DNA of 64,000 nt from Sycobia sp. Sy_11. Taxonomy: Eukaryota > Arthropoda > Insecta > Hymenoptera > Epichrysomallidae. The position numbers and the translations under genes are program-made. Where the stretch lies: positions 178,501 to 242,500 of the forward strand of contig JACCIC010000295.1 of assembly GCA_018907035.1 (NCBI GenBank), read 5' to 3'. This document shows positions 1 to 11,400 of the stretch, in pieces. The notes beneath the pieces are model-generated. The model was given only the letters and a program-made list of their open reading frames with translations, was not told the origin of the DNA and searched no databases. How positions within the stretch are numbered: position 1 is the first letter of the stretch; every line of letters starts with the position of its first letter.

Positions 1-40
1 GCGTGTGTGCGCGCGCGCGTTAGTGTACGCGTGCGTCCGT
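1..40. repeat. Alternating GC/GT purine-pyrimidine run
   Basis: The window opens inside an imperfect alternating GT/GC tract of the kind that can adopt Z-DNA. Its left edge lies outside the window. Confidence 0.7.
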
Positions 41-273
41 ATGTACGTTAAGCCGCGCGAAATAATCAGACTAAAAGCTTCTCGCCGTTTCGCCATTATC
101 GGCATTATTATTATGCGCGTGCGGCGCGTGCTGGAAGCAACGAAACAAAAAACAAACAAGAGAAATATCCGTGAACCGTGTAATCATTCCGGCTATTAGC
201 GAAAAATTAAAGGGGGCTAATTACTGGCAATTAGAGCCTCATCTGGGTAAAAGGTATACTTGTCAAACATCCC

Positions 274-276
<3 letters not shown>

Positions 277-324
<48 letters not shown>
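277..324. repeat. (TA)24 microsatellite
   Basis: Pure TA run of 48 bp, flanked by unique AT-rich sequence. Confidence 0.97.
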
Positions 325-326
<2 letters not shown>

Positions 327-565
327 TAACGATCTAATCGGAGAAATGAGCGGAGCTAATTAATTAAGGACTATCTAATAAGCAAAAAGAAAAAATAATC
401 GACTTTCCTTATGAACGGAGATCACGAAACGCGTGCGTGAATTGTGCCGTGTGTCTTCATTAAAATGCGCGCGAGAATTTCAATTTGCAATTAAACGGAT
501 GGACACGGCAGTAATTGGGTGATAATGGAATTGTCGAAAAAGCTTTCTCGGGAACGTGAAAATCC

Positions 566-582
566 AAAAAAAAAAAAAAAAA
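566..582. repeat. A17 homopolymer
   Basis: Run of 17 A. No element upstream suggests a retroposon tail, so it is taken as a simple repeat. Confidence 0.9.
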
Positions 583-1047
583 CATAGGAACTTTATTCCG
601 AGATCTTACTCGCACAACGAATTCTATCCGTGATGCATACACGCATATATATATATAGTGGAATAACGTCCCGGAGAATTGGGATTAATCGTCCGGCTCG
701 CGCGCGCACCGGTATCGCCGCTACGTCATGATACAAATGAGCCGCGTCATCTCCTCCGAGCGCGGGGGCTGCAAGCCAGTATCGACCATCAATTTCCAGC
801 AGTAAGCCAAACTCTTTCGCCCCTCCGCCTCCAACATCCTACCGCCCCGCCCCCCCCTCCACCGCCACTCACCGCCGCTGTCAATTTCTATGGACCGTGC
901 GCGGAATTGGGTCGGCGTCTCTATTCTATCGCGGCACGAAGCGCGGCGTCCGAGAAGACCCGGGGAATAATAGATTACGCTATAATTGTCGCGGCCGGGC
1001 ATCAATTTTCTATAACCCACTCTTTGCTCCCTACCTCCCTCCCTCGG

Positions 1048-1106
1048 TCTCTCTCTCTCTCTCTCTCTCTCACTCTCTCTCACTCACGCTCGCTCGCTCG
1101 CTGCTC
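1048..1106. repeat. (TC)n array grading into (CTCG)n
   Basis: TC units to about 1070, interrupted TC/CA to 1084, then tetranucleotide CGCT units. Confidence 0.93.
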
Positions 1107-1141
1107 GTAAGGTGTAGGATACACGGGGAAAAAGTTGAGCC

Positions 1142-1149
1142 AGAGAGAG

Positions 1150-1181
<32 letters not shown>
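1142..1181. repeat. (GA)n array
   Basis: Near-pure AG run, pure from 1154. It lies 35 bp after the TC array, so the two could pair as an inverted repeat. Confidence 0.95.
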
Positions 1182-2191
1182 CCGACACCGGGGTTCGACC
1201 CGAATCGCACGGGAACGGATTGACCGCGGCGGAGGGGGGCGGGGAGGGGGGCGAGGGCAAAAGCGACGATCGCCCGGGCAAGTACCGTCCGCGGCGGGCG
1301 CCGCGCCGCAGATAATACATAAAACCGTGGAGATTCGCGCGAGCACTCGTTCTCGCTCGCTCTCTCGCCGTCTATCGGGGCCTTTGTACGTTGCTGATCC
1401 CGTAACTCGAGACGGCGCTGCGCACAGGGGGCCACCTCCGTGGAGAGCGATTTAGCCCGCGTCGTGAAACTTAAATCTTCGCGGCCTGAGCTTCCTGAGC
1501 GGGAACCGGCGGGCGGCGGGAGGAGGGGGGGGTGGGTGGTCGGAGGGTAGGGAAACCAGCTCCGATACAGAAGGGGATTTTGCCATTTTGCTGCAGGCCG
1601 CGCGAGCGCGCCCGATTTTAACTCCGCTCCAATTCCTGCCGTGTTTCCTGCCGCTTGGCTCTGTATCGAAAATATACCATACTGTTTCCTCCCTACCCGT
1701 ACCCCCCCCCCCACTCAGCCGATCGACCGATGGCATTCGTATTCGAGCGATACGACGTGCATTCCTCGCTGTAAGGGGGGCCTGTCGTCCTCAATACTTA
1801 TACGTTCGAGCAAAGAATACTCAGTTTTAAATAAAATTTCACGCGTACGTCGTAAATTATTATTCGATTGGTTTCGACAATAATTCTGTTCTATACTGAT
1901 GAAAGATTTCCAGCAATATCGTCCATGAGGCGAGGCTTCAGAAACATTCATAACGAAAATTTAATCGAAGCAATTTTTATGAAGTTCCCCTTCGAGAACT
2001 TTGTATTTTTTTTTTCGTGATAAATTGTTGCGATGTAGTTAAATGTAAAGGAAATGCTCGGTGCAACAGAAATTTTTTCAGCAATAGAACGTTGTTGTAC
2101 ATTGATGCGTCAATGAAAACCAAAGAATGCAGTATTGCAGTATTTATATAACAAAAAAATTCGAACTTTTACTCTTGGGTCTTCGTAATGG

Positions 2192-2196
<5 letters not shown>

Positions 2197-2236
<40 letters not shown>
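2197..2236. repeat. (TC)20 microsatellite
   Basis: Pure 40-bp TC run preceded by GAAAAA. Confidence 0.97.
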
Positions 2237-2239
<3 letters not shown>

Positions 2240-2298
2240 CAAACAGCACGCGATCAAACGTCCGTTACGCCGATTCTTTTATTTGATATTCTTGTTTC

Positions 2299-2304
<6 letters not shown>

Positions 2305-2354
<50 letters not shown>

Positions 2355-2381
2355 CAGTATATATATATATATATATATATA
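2305..2381. repeat. Two adjacent (TA)n tracts
   Basis: TA runs at 2305-2352 and 2359-2381, separated by TCCAG, probably one tract split by a short interruption. Confidence 0.96.
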
Positions 2382-2522
2382 CATTCCATATATCCAGCCA
2401 GCGAGCGTGATTTTGCGATGCAGTGGTGCGCGCGCACGTTTCCAACCGCCACTGAACGGGGTTGAGAGCAAAAAAAACAGACACACAGGAGGTATGGCAT
2501 AACAGGAAATTTATAATACAAC

Positions 2523-2524
<2 letters not shown>

Positions 2525-2572
<48 letters not shown>
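2525..2572. repeat. (AT)24 microsatellite
   Basis: Pure 48-bp AT run. Confidence 0.97.
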
Positions 2573-2575
<3 letters not shown>

Positions 2576-4143
2576 GGCGCCTCTTCGTCATTTATTTCGC
2601 TTATTTTTTCGCCCCTAACGTAACCGTATACAAATCAATTGAAAAATCGCCGTTTTTCGACTTGACGCGCACGGGCACCTGCATTTTTGGCGCTCTTTTG
2701 TGATAAACATGCACTGGGGCGACGTTGCCGCCGCGACTTTTTCTGTTATCAAAAAAAATGAAAAAAAAAAAAAAACAGAAAAAACAAAATAGTAAATAGT
2801 ACAAAAGGTGGATAATTAGATGAGCAAGTACAGCGGATAATATGGATAATAATGATTTACCGGTGTGTCGTTGCTGTATCCGTTGTCGCTGCTGTTACTT
2901 CCTGTTATGGGCGTCGCCAAGCCGATGATGCCCACCGACTCGATACCACCTACAGCGGTACAAATATTTTTAGCAATAATCATAGTCATATAGTTTTAAA
3001 TAGTATACCGATAAATGTAGTAATAATTTTAATACATAGGAATTCGGCGTAGAATTCTTAAAAAAAAAAAAGATAATGAAGTCATTAATGCGCGTATGAA
3101 ATCACGTTGTAATCAATTCTATTAAGATGGCTGTGTAAAACTGTTCGTGCTTAGTAGCGTCCCCGTAGAATCTGACCTGGAAAAACCAGCCCAGTCCGAC
3201 TACCATATTACAATAGAACTGTAAAACTCGTGATAGAATTTCTTATTTTCTTACGAATAACCGTAATTGGCATAGGTATTTGTTCAATTTTGTGTGATTG
3301 TGATTTAATTGAAATACTAAATTAATGAATTTTATTTTTGGTAGACTGCAATTTACATTTGATTAATCAATGTAATCGACTCTTCAGAATCAGGTAAGCT
3401 GTCCGTCGATTTCAATTCCCTTTAATATATGCACTTCTTCAAAGACATTAATTAATATCGGCACACATTATAATAATAATCTCATTCATATTCATGTGAA
3501 ATCGGAGAAGACATAAATAAATCTGGATTAAGTCACCGCGAGCGTACGAGACGGGAAAACATGTTTCGAAACAGAATGTTTCGATCGTTCAATTTGAAAA
3601 ATGCCCGTATTAATATGCGGGGACCTTCGTCCGTAAGCGAAAATTTTCTAAACAAATGGAGAAACGAAATTGTGTACTTTAGAGTCAAATGAATTTCAGT
3701 CGGTAATTATGTATACATGTATATATATATATATATATATATGCCTTTTAGTTATACTATATGTATAGCGACCGCGTCAAGGCACGCTTTCCAATTTTAG
3801 ATTGCCCGACAGAATTTTAGTTTTTCCAATTTTTCGAAAAACTACGTAATATACCTTCAAACTCCATGGCCCAGTACTCACGCTTCGTTGATGAAATTCG
3901 AGAGAAACTTTCCATTTCTGGCTATAATTGCTTTAGTTTTGTAAATTTACGCGTAAATTGGACATTTGCTTGCTCGCATGTGTGTCTGCGCGCGCGCGCG
4001 TATATATGCGTATATCTGATTGTGTGCGCCTGGAATTCAAACGTTTCCATTTGGCACCCAACGCAGGGCGTGAAAAAAAATAACGCACCAGCGTATTTTA
4101 TAAATCCTGTTATAAGTGTATAGGAAACTCAGGATGCGACAGA

Positions 4144-4146
<3 letters not shown>
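2573..4146. other. AT-rich unique DNA, no gene seen
   Basis: Mostly unique sequence with A-runs (2751-2775, 3060-3071), a 23-bp TA run at 3720-3742, a perfect 12-bp palindrome TGTTTCGAAACA at 3562-3573 and a donor-like CAG|GTAAGC at 3391. An 85-codon frame from 3866 has a reasonable start context but its C-terminal half is low-complexity and it matches nothing known. Confidence 0.5.

Positions 4147-4203
<57 letters not shown>
4147..4203. repeat. (AT)28 microsatellite
   Basis: Pure 57-bp AT run, among the longest TA tracts here. Confidence 0.97.
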
Positions 4204-4206
<3 letters not shown>

Positions 4207-4363
4207 AAGAGCCATTCATTACACACCCACTTTAAAAGAAGCTTTCAAAAGTTTACGCTCTCGATATTCAACAAGATGACTGGCATACTGGTACGCGCGT
4301 CCGCTCCGAGTCGGGGTCAAGCGAGCGTAAAGTTCATTAACGACGTGCTCGTCTACATCTCCG

Positions 4364-4366
<3 letters not shown>

Positions 4367-4412
<46 letters not shown>
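4367..4412. repeat. (TA)23 microsatellite
   Basis: Pure 46-bp TA run inside moderately GC-rich DNA. Confidence 0.97.
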
Positions 4413-4413
<1 letters not shown>

Positions 4414-4490
4414 CGCGATCCCACTCCTCTCACGACCGTGTCCCTATATATATATATAAAGTACAACTTGCGACTCCTCTTGGAAGAATA

Positions 4491-4510
4491 GAGAGAGAGA
4501 GAGGGAGAGA
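4491..4510. repeat. (GA)n array
   Basis: Short GA run with one GGG interruption. Confidence 0.9.
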
Positions 4511-4559
4511 CAGAAGAGTCCGCGATAGCTGCGCGACTGAACTAAGAGGAAGCGAAACA

Positions 4560-4659
4560 CACCGAGGGAGTGAGCGAGAGTGGAATAAAGGCAGCGCGCG
4601 AGGGGGTTTCGTCAAGGCTCGTTAAGGTTCGATCGTCGTGACGCGCGCGCGCAGCGCTC

Positions 4660-4701
<42 letters not shown>

Positions 4702-5010
4702 CTGAAGGAGATGGCCTCGGAGGTCTCGTCTCGTTGAGGACCAAGTCGCTCGAGACCGTAGCGGGGGTGGTGGATCGCCTGGGCGGGGAGGGGGGTGTAG
4801 GGTCGAGCGGGGAGCTCGCTGCCGAGGCAACGCTCCCGCGGCTCCGCGCAGGCATAGAGCGAGGCGTACGGCAGGAGGAGAGAAGGAGAGAATCGACCGC
4901 TGCTCGTCGTGGTCGTTTGTACTTTCTGCTCGATTTGCCATCCCATCGCCGGGGCGACGAGACATGCGGCGCGCGGGTGTTAATCACCCGCGCGGCCGCC
5001 GCGGCAGAAT
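4560..5010. other. CpG-rich block
   Basis: GC-rich segment between TC and TA arrays. Overlapping frames up to 184 codons on both strands cross the arrays, so none is called. Confidence 0.5.
4664..4698. repeat. (TC)17 microsatellite
   Basis: Pure TC run directly after an alternating CG stretch (4642-4652). Confidence 0.96.
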
Positions 5011-5015
5011 CCGTG

Positions 5016-5020
<5 letters not shown>

Positions 5021-5074
<54 letters not shown>
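5021..5074. repeat. (AT)27 microsatellite
   Basis: Pure 54-bp AT run on the right edge of the CpG block. Confidence 0.97.
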
Positions 5075-5079
<5 letters not shown>

Positions 5080-5308
5080 CGATTGAGCTATTTGTAAATA
5101 AAAACGTGTCGGTGTTTTCGTCGGAAATGGGACTTCCGCGCGATTGGTTAAAGTATTCTGTTCCTTTTTTCTGCAATAACTAGCATCTAGCCGACGTATA
5201 GATACGATAATTTCCAATACTAATAGTTTACTCGCAGATGTAGTATAATACTTTAACAATGTTCTAACGTTTTATTTACTCGAGAATTTTTTGTGGTTAA
5301 TATTAGTG

Positions 5309-5328
5309 TATATATATATATATATATA
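5309..5328. repeat. (TA)10 microsatellite
   Basis: Short pure TA run. Confidence 0.95.
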
Positions 5329-5503
5329 CATAATCTAAAAAGTAGTTATTGTTAATTCGAAAAATCTGACATAGGCCAGAGCCTAAAAATTTTCCCATGC
5401 CCTTAGAAAGACCATAACAAAAAAAAAACTACTGAGCAGCAGCTTGCATGCGTCCGAAAGGAGGTCGCGACCGTTCTACTGACCGGTACCGTAAAATCTT
5501 CCT

Positions 5504-5505
<2 letters not shown>

Positions 5506-5557
<52 letters not shown>

Positions 5558-5570
5558 GTATATATATATT
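5506..5570. repeat. Compound (AC)22(AT)n microsatellite
   Basis: AC run to 5550 passing directly into an imperfect TA run. It ends about 35 bp before the tRNA-like element. Confidence 0.96.
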
Positions 5571-5602
5571 GCATACAGGATAACTTATACACATACCAGC
5601 AA

Positions 5603-5815
5603 TCAGTGATGGCTCGATCGCTAGAGCGAAGGACTAGTAACTTGGTGATCCGAGTTCAAATCCCAGTCTCGGCCGATTGACACGGGCGCCGCTGTAACAA
5701 TTTACACGCGTTTTGTTCACAAACGCATCGTAGACCTCCGTCGCTAGTTAGCATCGGTATTGGAAGGCGTGTGGAAGCAGACGTCAAGTAACGAAAGCAG
5801 GAGAAAAAATACAAG
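5603..5815 (+). mobile_element. Decayed tRNA-Thr(AGU)-derived SINE or tRNA pseudogene
   Basis: The first ~70 bases look like a tRNA. There is an A-box-like TGGCTCGATCG from 5610, a perfect D-stem (GCTC at 5611-5614 with GAGC at 5623-5626), the anticodon-loop string CTAGTAA at 5634-5640 typical of tRNA-Thr(AGU), and a B-box-like GAGTTCAAATCCC at 5652-5664. The acceptor stem does not pair, the anticodon stem is weak and the T-stem keeps about 3 of 5 pairs, so it is not a working tRNA. The following ~140 bp of unique body end in an A-rich stretch near 5800-5813, as a SINE tail would. The right boundary is a guess and no second copy was found in the window. Confidence 0.5.
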
Positions 5816-6300
5816 CAACCAGTGCTGCGCTGTTCGCCTCCTCGGGACTTGCGCAATGCTCGCGCGTGCTCGCGCGTCAAGACAGTACACGCAGTGCACG
5901 TAGGATGCACCCAGGCGTCATATCGATCCGTTCCTCGGACCGCGAGAATCAGCCATTGCACGGTGTCCCTCAAATTGACAAGATCCAAGAACGCTCTATC
6001 TATCCGACACGCAACGCGAATTAATTTCCCTTTCCCGAGATAATTATTGCAATTCGTTGGCGTAACTCTACCGAGTCGTCGTTCCTTTACCAATGGGCTA
6101 GCGCGAGACAATCGCGTCTACGGCACTGTTATGCCCTCCTATCGCACGTGTGCATTTGCGAAGCGGTAGCTGGCGCTATCGGCGGGTCGGGAATGGCGAT
6201 GTTGTGGAAAAACAAGAACGAGAGAGAAACCGAAGGACGGACGAGGGGACAGAGGCGTGCGCGGTGTGGCAGCCGCTATTATGGCATATAGCATGCCGCT
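5816..6300. other. Unique, moderately CpG-rich DNA
   Basis: A minus-strand frame of 151 codons (6111-5656) and a plus frame of 73 codons overlap here. The minus frame reads through the SINE and matches no family; no gene is called. Confidence 0.4.
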
Positions 6301-6360
6301 ATACACACATACACACACACACAGAGTGTGAGAGAGAGAGAGAGAGAGAGACGCACACAC
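6301..6360. repeat. Compound (AC)n(AG)n(AC)n microsatellite
   Basis: AC units, then an AG run at about 6330-6351, then AC again. Confidence 0.94.
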
Positions 6361-6379
6361 ATATGCACGTATGGACAGG

Positions 6380-6640
6380 TAAGCGGGAGGGCGAGGTGGG
6401 CCAGCCAAGCGGCGGCGCCTATTTCACGGCTGAATAAAGCCGATGGATACCGGTCCGCCCAAGCGACGGTGACAATGCGCGGGAGAACGAGGGGGGGCGG
6501 CGGAGGGAATGCCGACGCGACCGGCGGATGGCTCGGGGCCCGCGGCGCGCTACGCGGCCAAATGCCGCGCCGCATATGGGACGGCGGGACCGACGCTGGG
6601 ACGAGCGGCGGTCGCGCGCGTGCCTCGTCTCTAATTTTTC
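6380..6640. other. CpG-rich patch
   Basis: GC-rich with G-runs. A donor-like CAG|GTAAGC lies at its left edge (6376-6384). No coding frame is recognisable. Confidence 0.45.
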
Positions 6641-6827
6641 GCCAATTTCACAATTTTAATTCTCGTATCGACGCCGTGATTAAGCAGTGTCGCTGATACA
6701 TCTTACACGTTATTACGTTAGAATTGATCATTGGTCGTGGTTGATAAAAAGATGCAAACGTACGTCAACGACAGTTTCAGGTCCTCTTGTAGATTCTCGC
6801 TGTGTGAGACATACAGATATTCGTGTA

Positions 6828-6830
<3 letters not shown>

Positions 6831-6875
<45 letters not shown>
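6831..6875. repeat. (AT)22 microsatellite
   Basis: Pure AT run followed by A-rich unique sequence. Confidence 0.97.
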
Positions 6876-6877
<2 letters not shown>

Positions 6878-7013
6878 TTAATTACAGCGAAAAAAAAACA
6901 ACATTAGCAGTCAAAACAGCTACGAAGATGCTTTTGCGAGAAAAAACTTTCATTTTCATACATGCAGCCGTACAACTTGAGGCTCTTAATTTTGTCATGT
7001 ACGGTATTTTGGC

Positions 7014-7042
7014 GCGACGTACGCGCGCACGCGCGCACATGC
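7014..7042. repeat. Alternating CG/CA tract
   Basis: Imperfect alternating purine-pyrimidine run (ACGCGCGCACGCGCGCAC), a possible Z-DNA former. Confidence 0.7.
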
Positions 7043-7163
7043 GTGGGTCTAATACAGGGCACCTAATAGAAAAGGGCCTGATATACAAACCTAATTATTC
7101 AGTAAATCCATTTTTAAAGCAATCTCACTTTATCGACTTGCAAGCTTTTCAACTGCGGGCGCA

Positions 7164-7165
<2 letters not shown>

Positions 7166-7219
<54 letters not shown>
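7166..7219. repeat. (AT)27 microsatellite
   Basis: Pure 54-bp AT run. Confidence 0.97.
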
Positions 7220-7222
<3 letters not shown>

Positions 7223-7739
7223 GCGAAAATGCAAATTCCGACACATTCGCATTAAAAGAAGGATCAGAGATAATATGTTGATCCTAAGTTAACGAAATCT
7301 AAATACGTTCTATATACGATATATCTATATTATATCATGTATACGATAATTTACATTAACTGTAAAAACAATTAAACAGGATTATATCTGATCAAATTAT
7401 TTTTCATAGAAAAATACGGGTATCGTTTCGTTCAGAGATAATCCGACGTATATCTTTATTTAACACTGCAATCGCAATTATTCTTATATTTTATATATTC
7501 ATCTTAGATTTTCATGCATTATGCAATACGAAACTCCAAGCCACTAATGCCAATCTTTATAGCGGCGAATAACTTTGGCTTTTATACGCGTGTACACGAT
7601 CTTCGATTCGGAGCTAAAAATCGATGTAACAAGGACACTCCACGAGAAAAAGATCCCGCTTCTAATACACGATGGCTTTTCGAAAGCCTGTCTGGTTTGC
7701 ATATATGTATATATATATTTATATGTATATTACACACAT
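7220..7739. other. Unique AT-rich DNA
   Basis: No repeat beyond short TA-rich strings at 7699-7731. The 141-codon frame that starts here runs on into the TG array, so it is not called. Confidence 0.4.
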
Positions 7740-7771
7740 CTGTCGAAAATCGACAGAATTGCGAGCGCGAC

Positions 7772-7792
7772 GGTTTGAATCTCGGGCCCCGA

Positions 7793-7848
<56 letters not shown>
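7772..7848. repeat. (TG)26 microsatellite preceded by a B-box-like string
   Basis: Pure TG run at 7796-7848. Directly upstream, GGTTTGAATCTC at 7772 resembles a pol III B-box, and a 6-bp hairpin (CTGTCG/CGACAG) sits at 7740-7756. No A-box is evident, so a truncated SINE is only a possibility. Confidence 0.9.
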
Positions 7849-7849
<1 letters not shown>

Positions 7850-8059
7850 TTATGTACGTACAAGAGGGCGGGTCCGCGAGATTCCGGACCAATTCTTCCC
7901 GTCCCCCAAGTCCCAACACGCTCGCTCGGCCGGACATAGTACGCAGCCCGAAGTCGCCCACGCCGCGCACCATGTCCTTATCGATGAGCATGCGTGCGCA
8001 CAGGACTCGCGATTTCGTTGCAATGCCGCTCCGCTCCGCTTTTCCCTTTCGCCGCGCGT

Positions 8060-8062
<3 letters not shown>

Positions 8063-8095
<33 letters not shown>
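8063..8095. repeat. (TA)16 microsatellite
   Basis: Pure 33-bp TA run. Shorter TA runs follow at 8168-8179, 8221-8238 and 8392-8407. Confidence 0.96.
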
Positions 8096-8097
<2 letters not shown>

Positions 8098-8408
8098 AAA
8101 CGACTCGACTTAAATTTCACTCTGACTCGAGAATAGAGCTGCGTATGCCTGTGATAGCGGGTGCTCATATATATATATCGCAGTCAGAGGCTTATCGCGG
8201 AACAATGAGGCGGTCGCGATTATATATATATATATATACCCGCGCGCCAGTGTAATAATGGGGTCGTTCGCGAGATTGTGTGTATATGCGAGCGTGCTCT
8301 ATATGTATATATACGTATATTGCTCGCGTTTACGATGGAAAGTAAGCGTGAAATTGCCTTATTACTTTTTCTTTTCTGACCCTTCTCGCTCTATATATAT
8401 ATATATAG

Positions 8409-10328
8409 CATTAGACCTGGTCTCGCCCTACATTTCCATTAGACACGGGCGAAATTTCGCGGAATTAATCTCGCGTTTCTCGCCGACGCACCGCGAGAAC
8501 TAAGTAAAGAGAAGGGGTTGGGACTCGGGCTTGCGGGTCGCTCTCGGGTCGCCGCACTCGTTCGTTCATTCGCTCCACTCGCGTTTTTCCGGCATAAGGG
8601 AAAACCCTTCCGTGTGTTTACGTTTGTTTGTCGCTTATTTTAGCACTCCATCTGGTTGAGCTTTCGAGCTATAAATCGGATTTTCTTGCGCGCGATACGG
8701 GACGGATTAAAAAAAACGAACGGGTAATACAGTGGATAAGAGATCGATGATCAAGAATTCAATATTTGTCTTATCCTGGAATGTTAGAAAAAGAAATTTT
8801 TTTTACTACGAAGATTTGTCACGTATACTGTAAGATAATCAGGCTTCTTCCGTATTTCACGTGAAACTGCGCAGATAAAAATAGAAGTAGAGCCGTTCAA
8901 TCGCCAAAACAATGACAATCAATCCATAAATCATCCATGATGAAAAAAAGTCCACTTAAGTAGAAAATCTGAAAATGAGGTAGTAACGGGATTTTCGAAA
9001 GTGCACTTTTACAAAATAATTTACGAATAATTACGCGTGGATAAATAACTCCCCCCCCCCCGATCTTTTGCCTTTTACCGCGAATCCATAATAGTACCCG
9101 TAAAATAATTTTTCGCAATCATTTTTGGGCATGCGATATGCATAACGGGCGTCCTCATTATGATGCAAAAAGGACTCGCTATTTAATAGTTATGTCTTTT
9201 TTCCACAAATTTTATAAATCGATTAAATATTTATGCATTAATATTGAAAAAGGCTCTTTTAAAAATGAACATAACCTCCTTATTCGGTAAATACGAAACT
9301 TGTATATTTAAAGTTTCTAAGGTATAGTTTTCCATTCTTTTTTCATGATATATTCGAAAGTAGCGAACACGAGACTTTTTCGTTTTGCTCACGTATAGAA
9401 GAACATACTTGTATACTTTGGAATAGAAATAAATTAAGTTTCATATTTGACGGAAGTGTTCAATCTATTCAATATGTCCGAATAAATTCTTATTAAATTT
9501 TATTTATTCTGTATATCACATCCCTTGTTTTGATATTTTTTACGTTAATAATCTTATCTTTTTATGATTTTGATACTAAAATTTATCAACTTTAGATCAT
9601 CAATTTTGATGTTACAAACAATGGAAACCGTCGAACTAAATCTACTTTCGTAACTTTAGAATATTGGTCTTATTCTACTAATCGTAGGCTTTAATCTAAT
9701 GAGACATTGATTTATTTATCTCGTGATTTTTGAAATATATTTGATTTTGTCGTGGATTGTTCATTTGTAATATTTTGTAATATGATTGCTATAAGTTTAT
9801 CACTTTTTTATATTAATTCATTGCGAAACATACGTCATCATTAGAGATTTATCATGCTTAAATAAAGAAAAAACTTAATCATCAATTTAAAATACTTTTT
9901 ATTCACTTATCAAGTTTCAGTGAAAAGTTCAATAATTATAAAATCAAAATTTCTACTTTATGACAAAATTTGCATGTCATTCGACTTTTTGAAATTGATG
10001 TATCTGCTATAGTACTAATCTTATATACGTTTATTGTTCTCTCTCTTATATTCTCTCCATTTGCATCTTATATAACTTTTACGAAAACTTTTTAGGTAAA
10101 TAAAAAATCATGTTTCGTTACATTTTTGAAAATAAAATTTCGATTTCTATTAAATCTTAATAGTGTCCCTTTATTTTTCCTGAGATTATCTTTAATTTCA
10201 TCCCTTGCTCGTTAATTTATCTCGAGTCTAGCAACAGATGTATGATTTTGAGGCTCGTCGCCGGGGATACCAACTTCTCTTCGGCCAACGACACCATGAG
10301 TCTTGCTGGTCCCGTGCGAGCGTGATTC
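8409..10328. other. AT-rich, repeat-poor island
   Basis: After a GC-moderate first 230 bp, this is 1.7 kb of unique AT-rich sequence with one C11 run (9051-9061) and a perfect 12-bp palindrome TTTCACGTGAAA at 8855-8866. The best frame is 73 codons on the minus strand (9118-8897), unrecognised. Stops are dense in all frames. Confidence 0.55.
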
Positions 10329-10351
10329 AGAGAGAGAGAGAGAGAGAGAGA
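10329..10351. repeat. (AG)11 microsatellite
   Basis: Pure AG run in the GC-richer right flank of the island. Confidence 0.95.
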
Positions 10352-10561
10352 TAGGGGAGATCGCCGAAGGTATATACGCGAGGAGAAACACAGCACCCCG
10401 AGCGCGTATTTCTCGCGAGGGCTGAAGAAGCAGCAGCGAAGAGCTCGCACGAAGAGGGTTAAGGGAAGGGGGGGTACGAAAGGCCCTGCGCCGCGCGCAA
10501 TAACAGCCCTGGCCAAGGTCGTCTGGATGGGGCGCGTTTACGCGATGAGCAAACTATATAC

Positions 10562-10563
<2 letters not shown>

Positions 10564-10605
<42 letters not shown>
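10564..10605. repeat. (TA)21 microsatellite
   Basis: Pure 42-bp TA run. Confidence 0.97.
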
Positions 10606-10608
<3 letters not shown>

Positions 10609-10685
10609 CGAGTATAGTTTAGCTTATATCGCCGCGGTCTCGTATTTCTCAAGCGCGTGTATCACGGCCCACACGTCGATCGAAA

Positions 10686-10687
<2 letters not shown>

Positions 10688-10724
<37 letters not shown>

Positions 10725-10732
10725 TGTCTGTC
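10688..10732. repeat. (GT)17 with TCTG tail
   Basis: Pure GT to 10722, then TCTG units. Confidence 0.95.
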
Positions 10733-11368
10733 GCGCAGCTAGATGCATTTTTTGGCCAAAAACGCTATATATACTATTTAAGAAATGCACTGGATTGCAC
10801 TGCCTTAACCCTGAGCCTGCTTCACATTCTAGCGGGTTATACTAAAACATTTTCTTCAAAAGCCAATACAAAAGCTATTGTTGAAATCGCTTTAGTGTCA
10901 TTTTCAAGTAGCCTTTTGTATCGTGACCCTTCCCCCTCCCTCCCGCCGGTAAAACCACCTTCCGCGAGAAAACTTCTTCTCGCGCGCCTTCGCAACATCA
11001 TACTTACGCGAATGAATATCTCAATGGGCCGATGTACTCGACAACTTGCAGGGTGGGGTCGTGGAGCGGGAAGGGTGAGGGGGTGCACAACGCGGTGAAG
11101 AAGCTCTCGTCTTCCGCAAGGGTGGATGGGTGGCATTCTCGCCTTCTTTTATTCTCGTTGGAATATCTTTGTTCCCACAAGTACGTGCGCGAAGAAAACA
11201 GGGTTAACAGGAGTGGGCGACTGTGCCATTCTCCCACCCCCCTCCCGGGAGAAATTTCCTAATTGCGATCTCGGAATCCTGGTACATAAATACGCCGATG
11301 GACATTTGCGGAGCATATATATATATGCGGGCGTCTACGAAGAAAAACTACAACCTGAGAAATGCGAC

Positions 11369-11369
<1 letters not shown>
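10733..11369. other. Mixed unique DNA
   Basis: Pyrimidine-rich around 10925-10985. Frames of 60-136 codons overlap on both strands and match nothing known. A 15-bp AT run lies at 11312-11326. Confidence 0.4.

Positions 11370-11399
<30 letters not shown>
11370..11399. repeat. (TA)15 microsatellite
   Basis: Pure 30-bp TA run. Confidence 0.96.

Positions 11400-11400
<1 letters not shown>

Larger units (their letters stand above)
660..1560. other. CpG-rich block without recognised gene
   Basis: GC-rich, CpG-dense stretch interrupted by TC and GA arrays. Several overlapping frames of 88-214 codons exist on both strands, but they run through the arrays (LSLSLS, RERERE) and match no family. It could be a promoter-type CpG patch; nothing in it proves that. 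Confidence 0.5.

Noticed and set aside
3779..3787. miR-124-like string AAGGCACGC
   Set aside because: Nine bases only; no hairpin partner upstream or downstream.
8976..8985. let-7-like string TGAGGTAGTA
   Set aside because: Only the first 10 bases match, and no complementary arm is present nearby to form the precursor hairpin.
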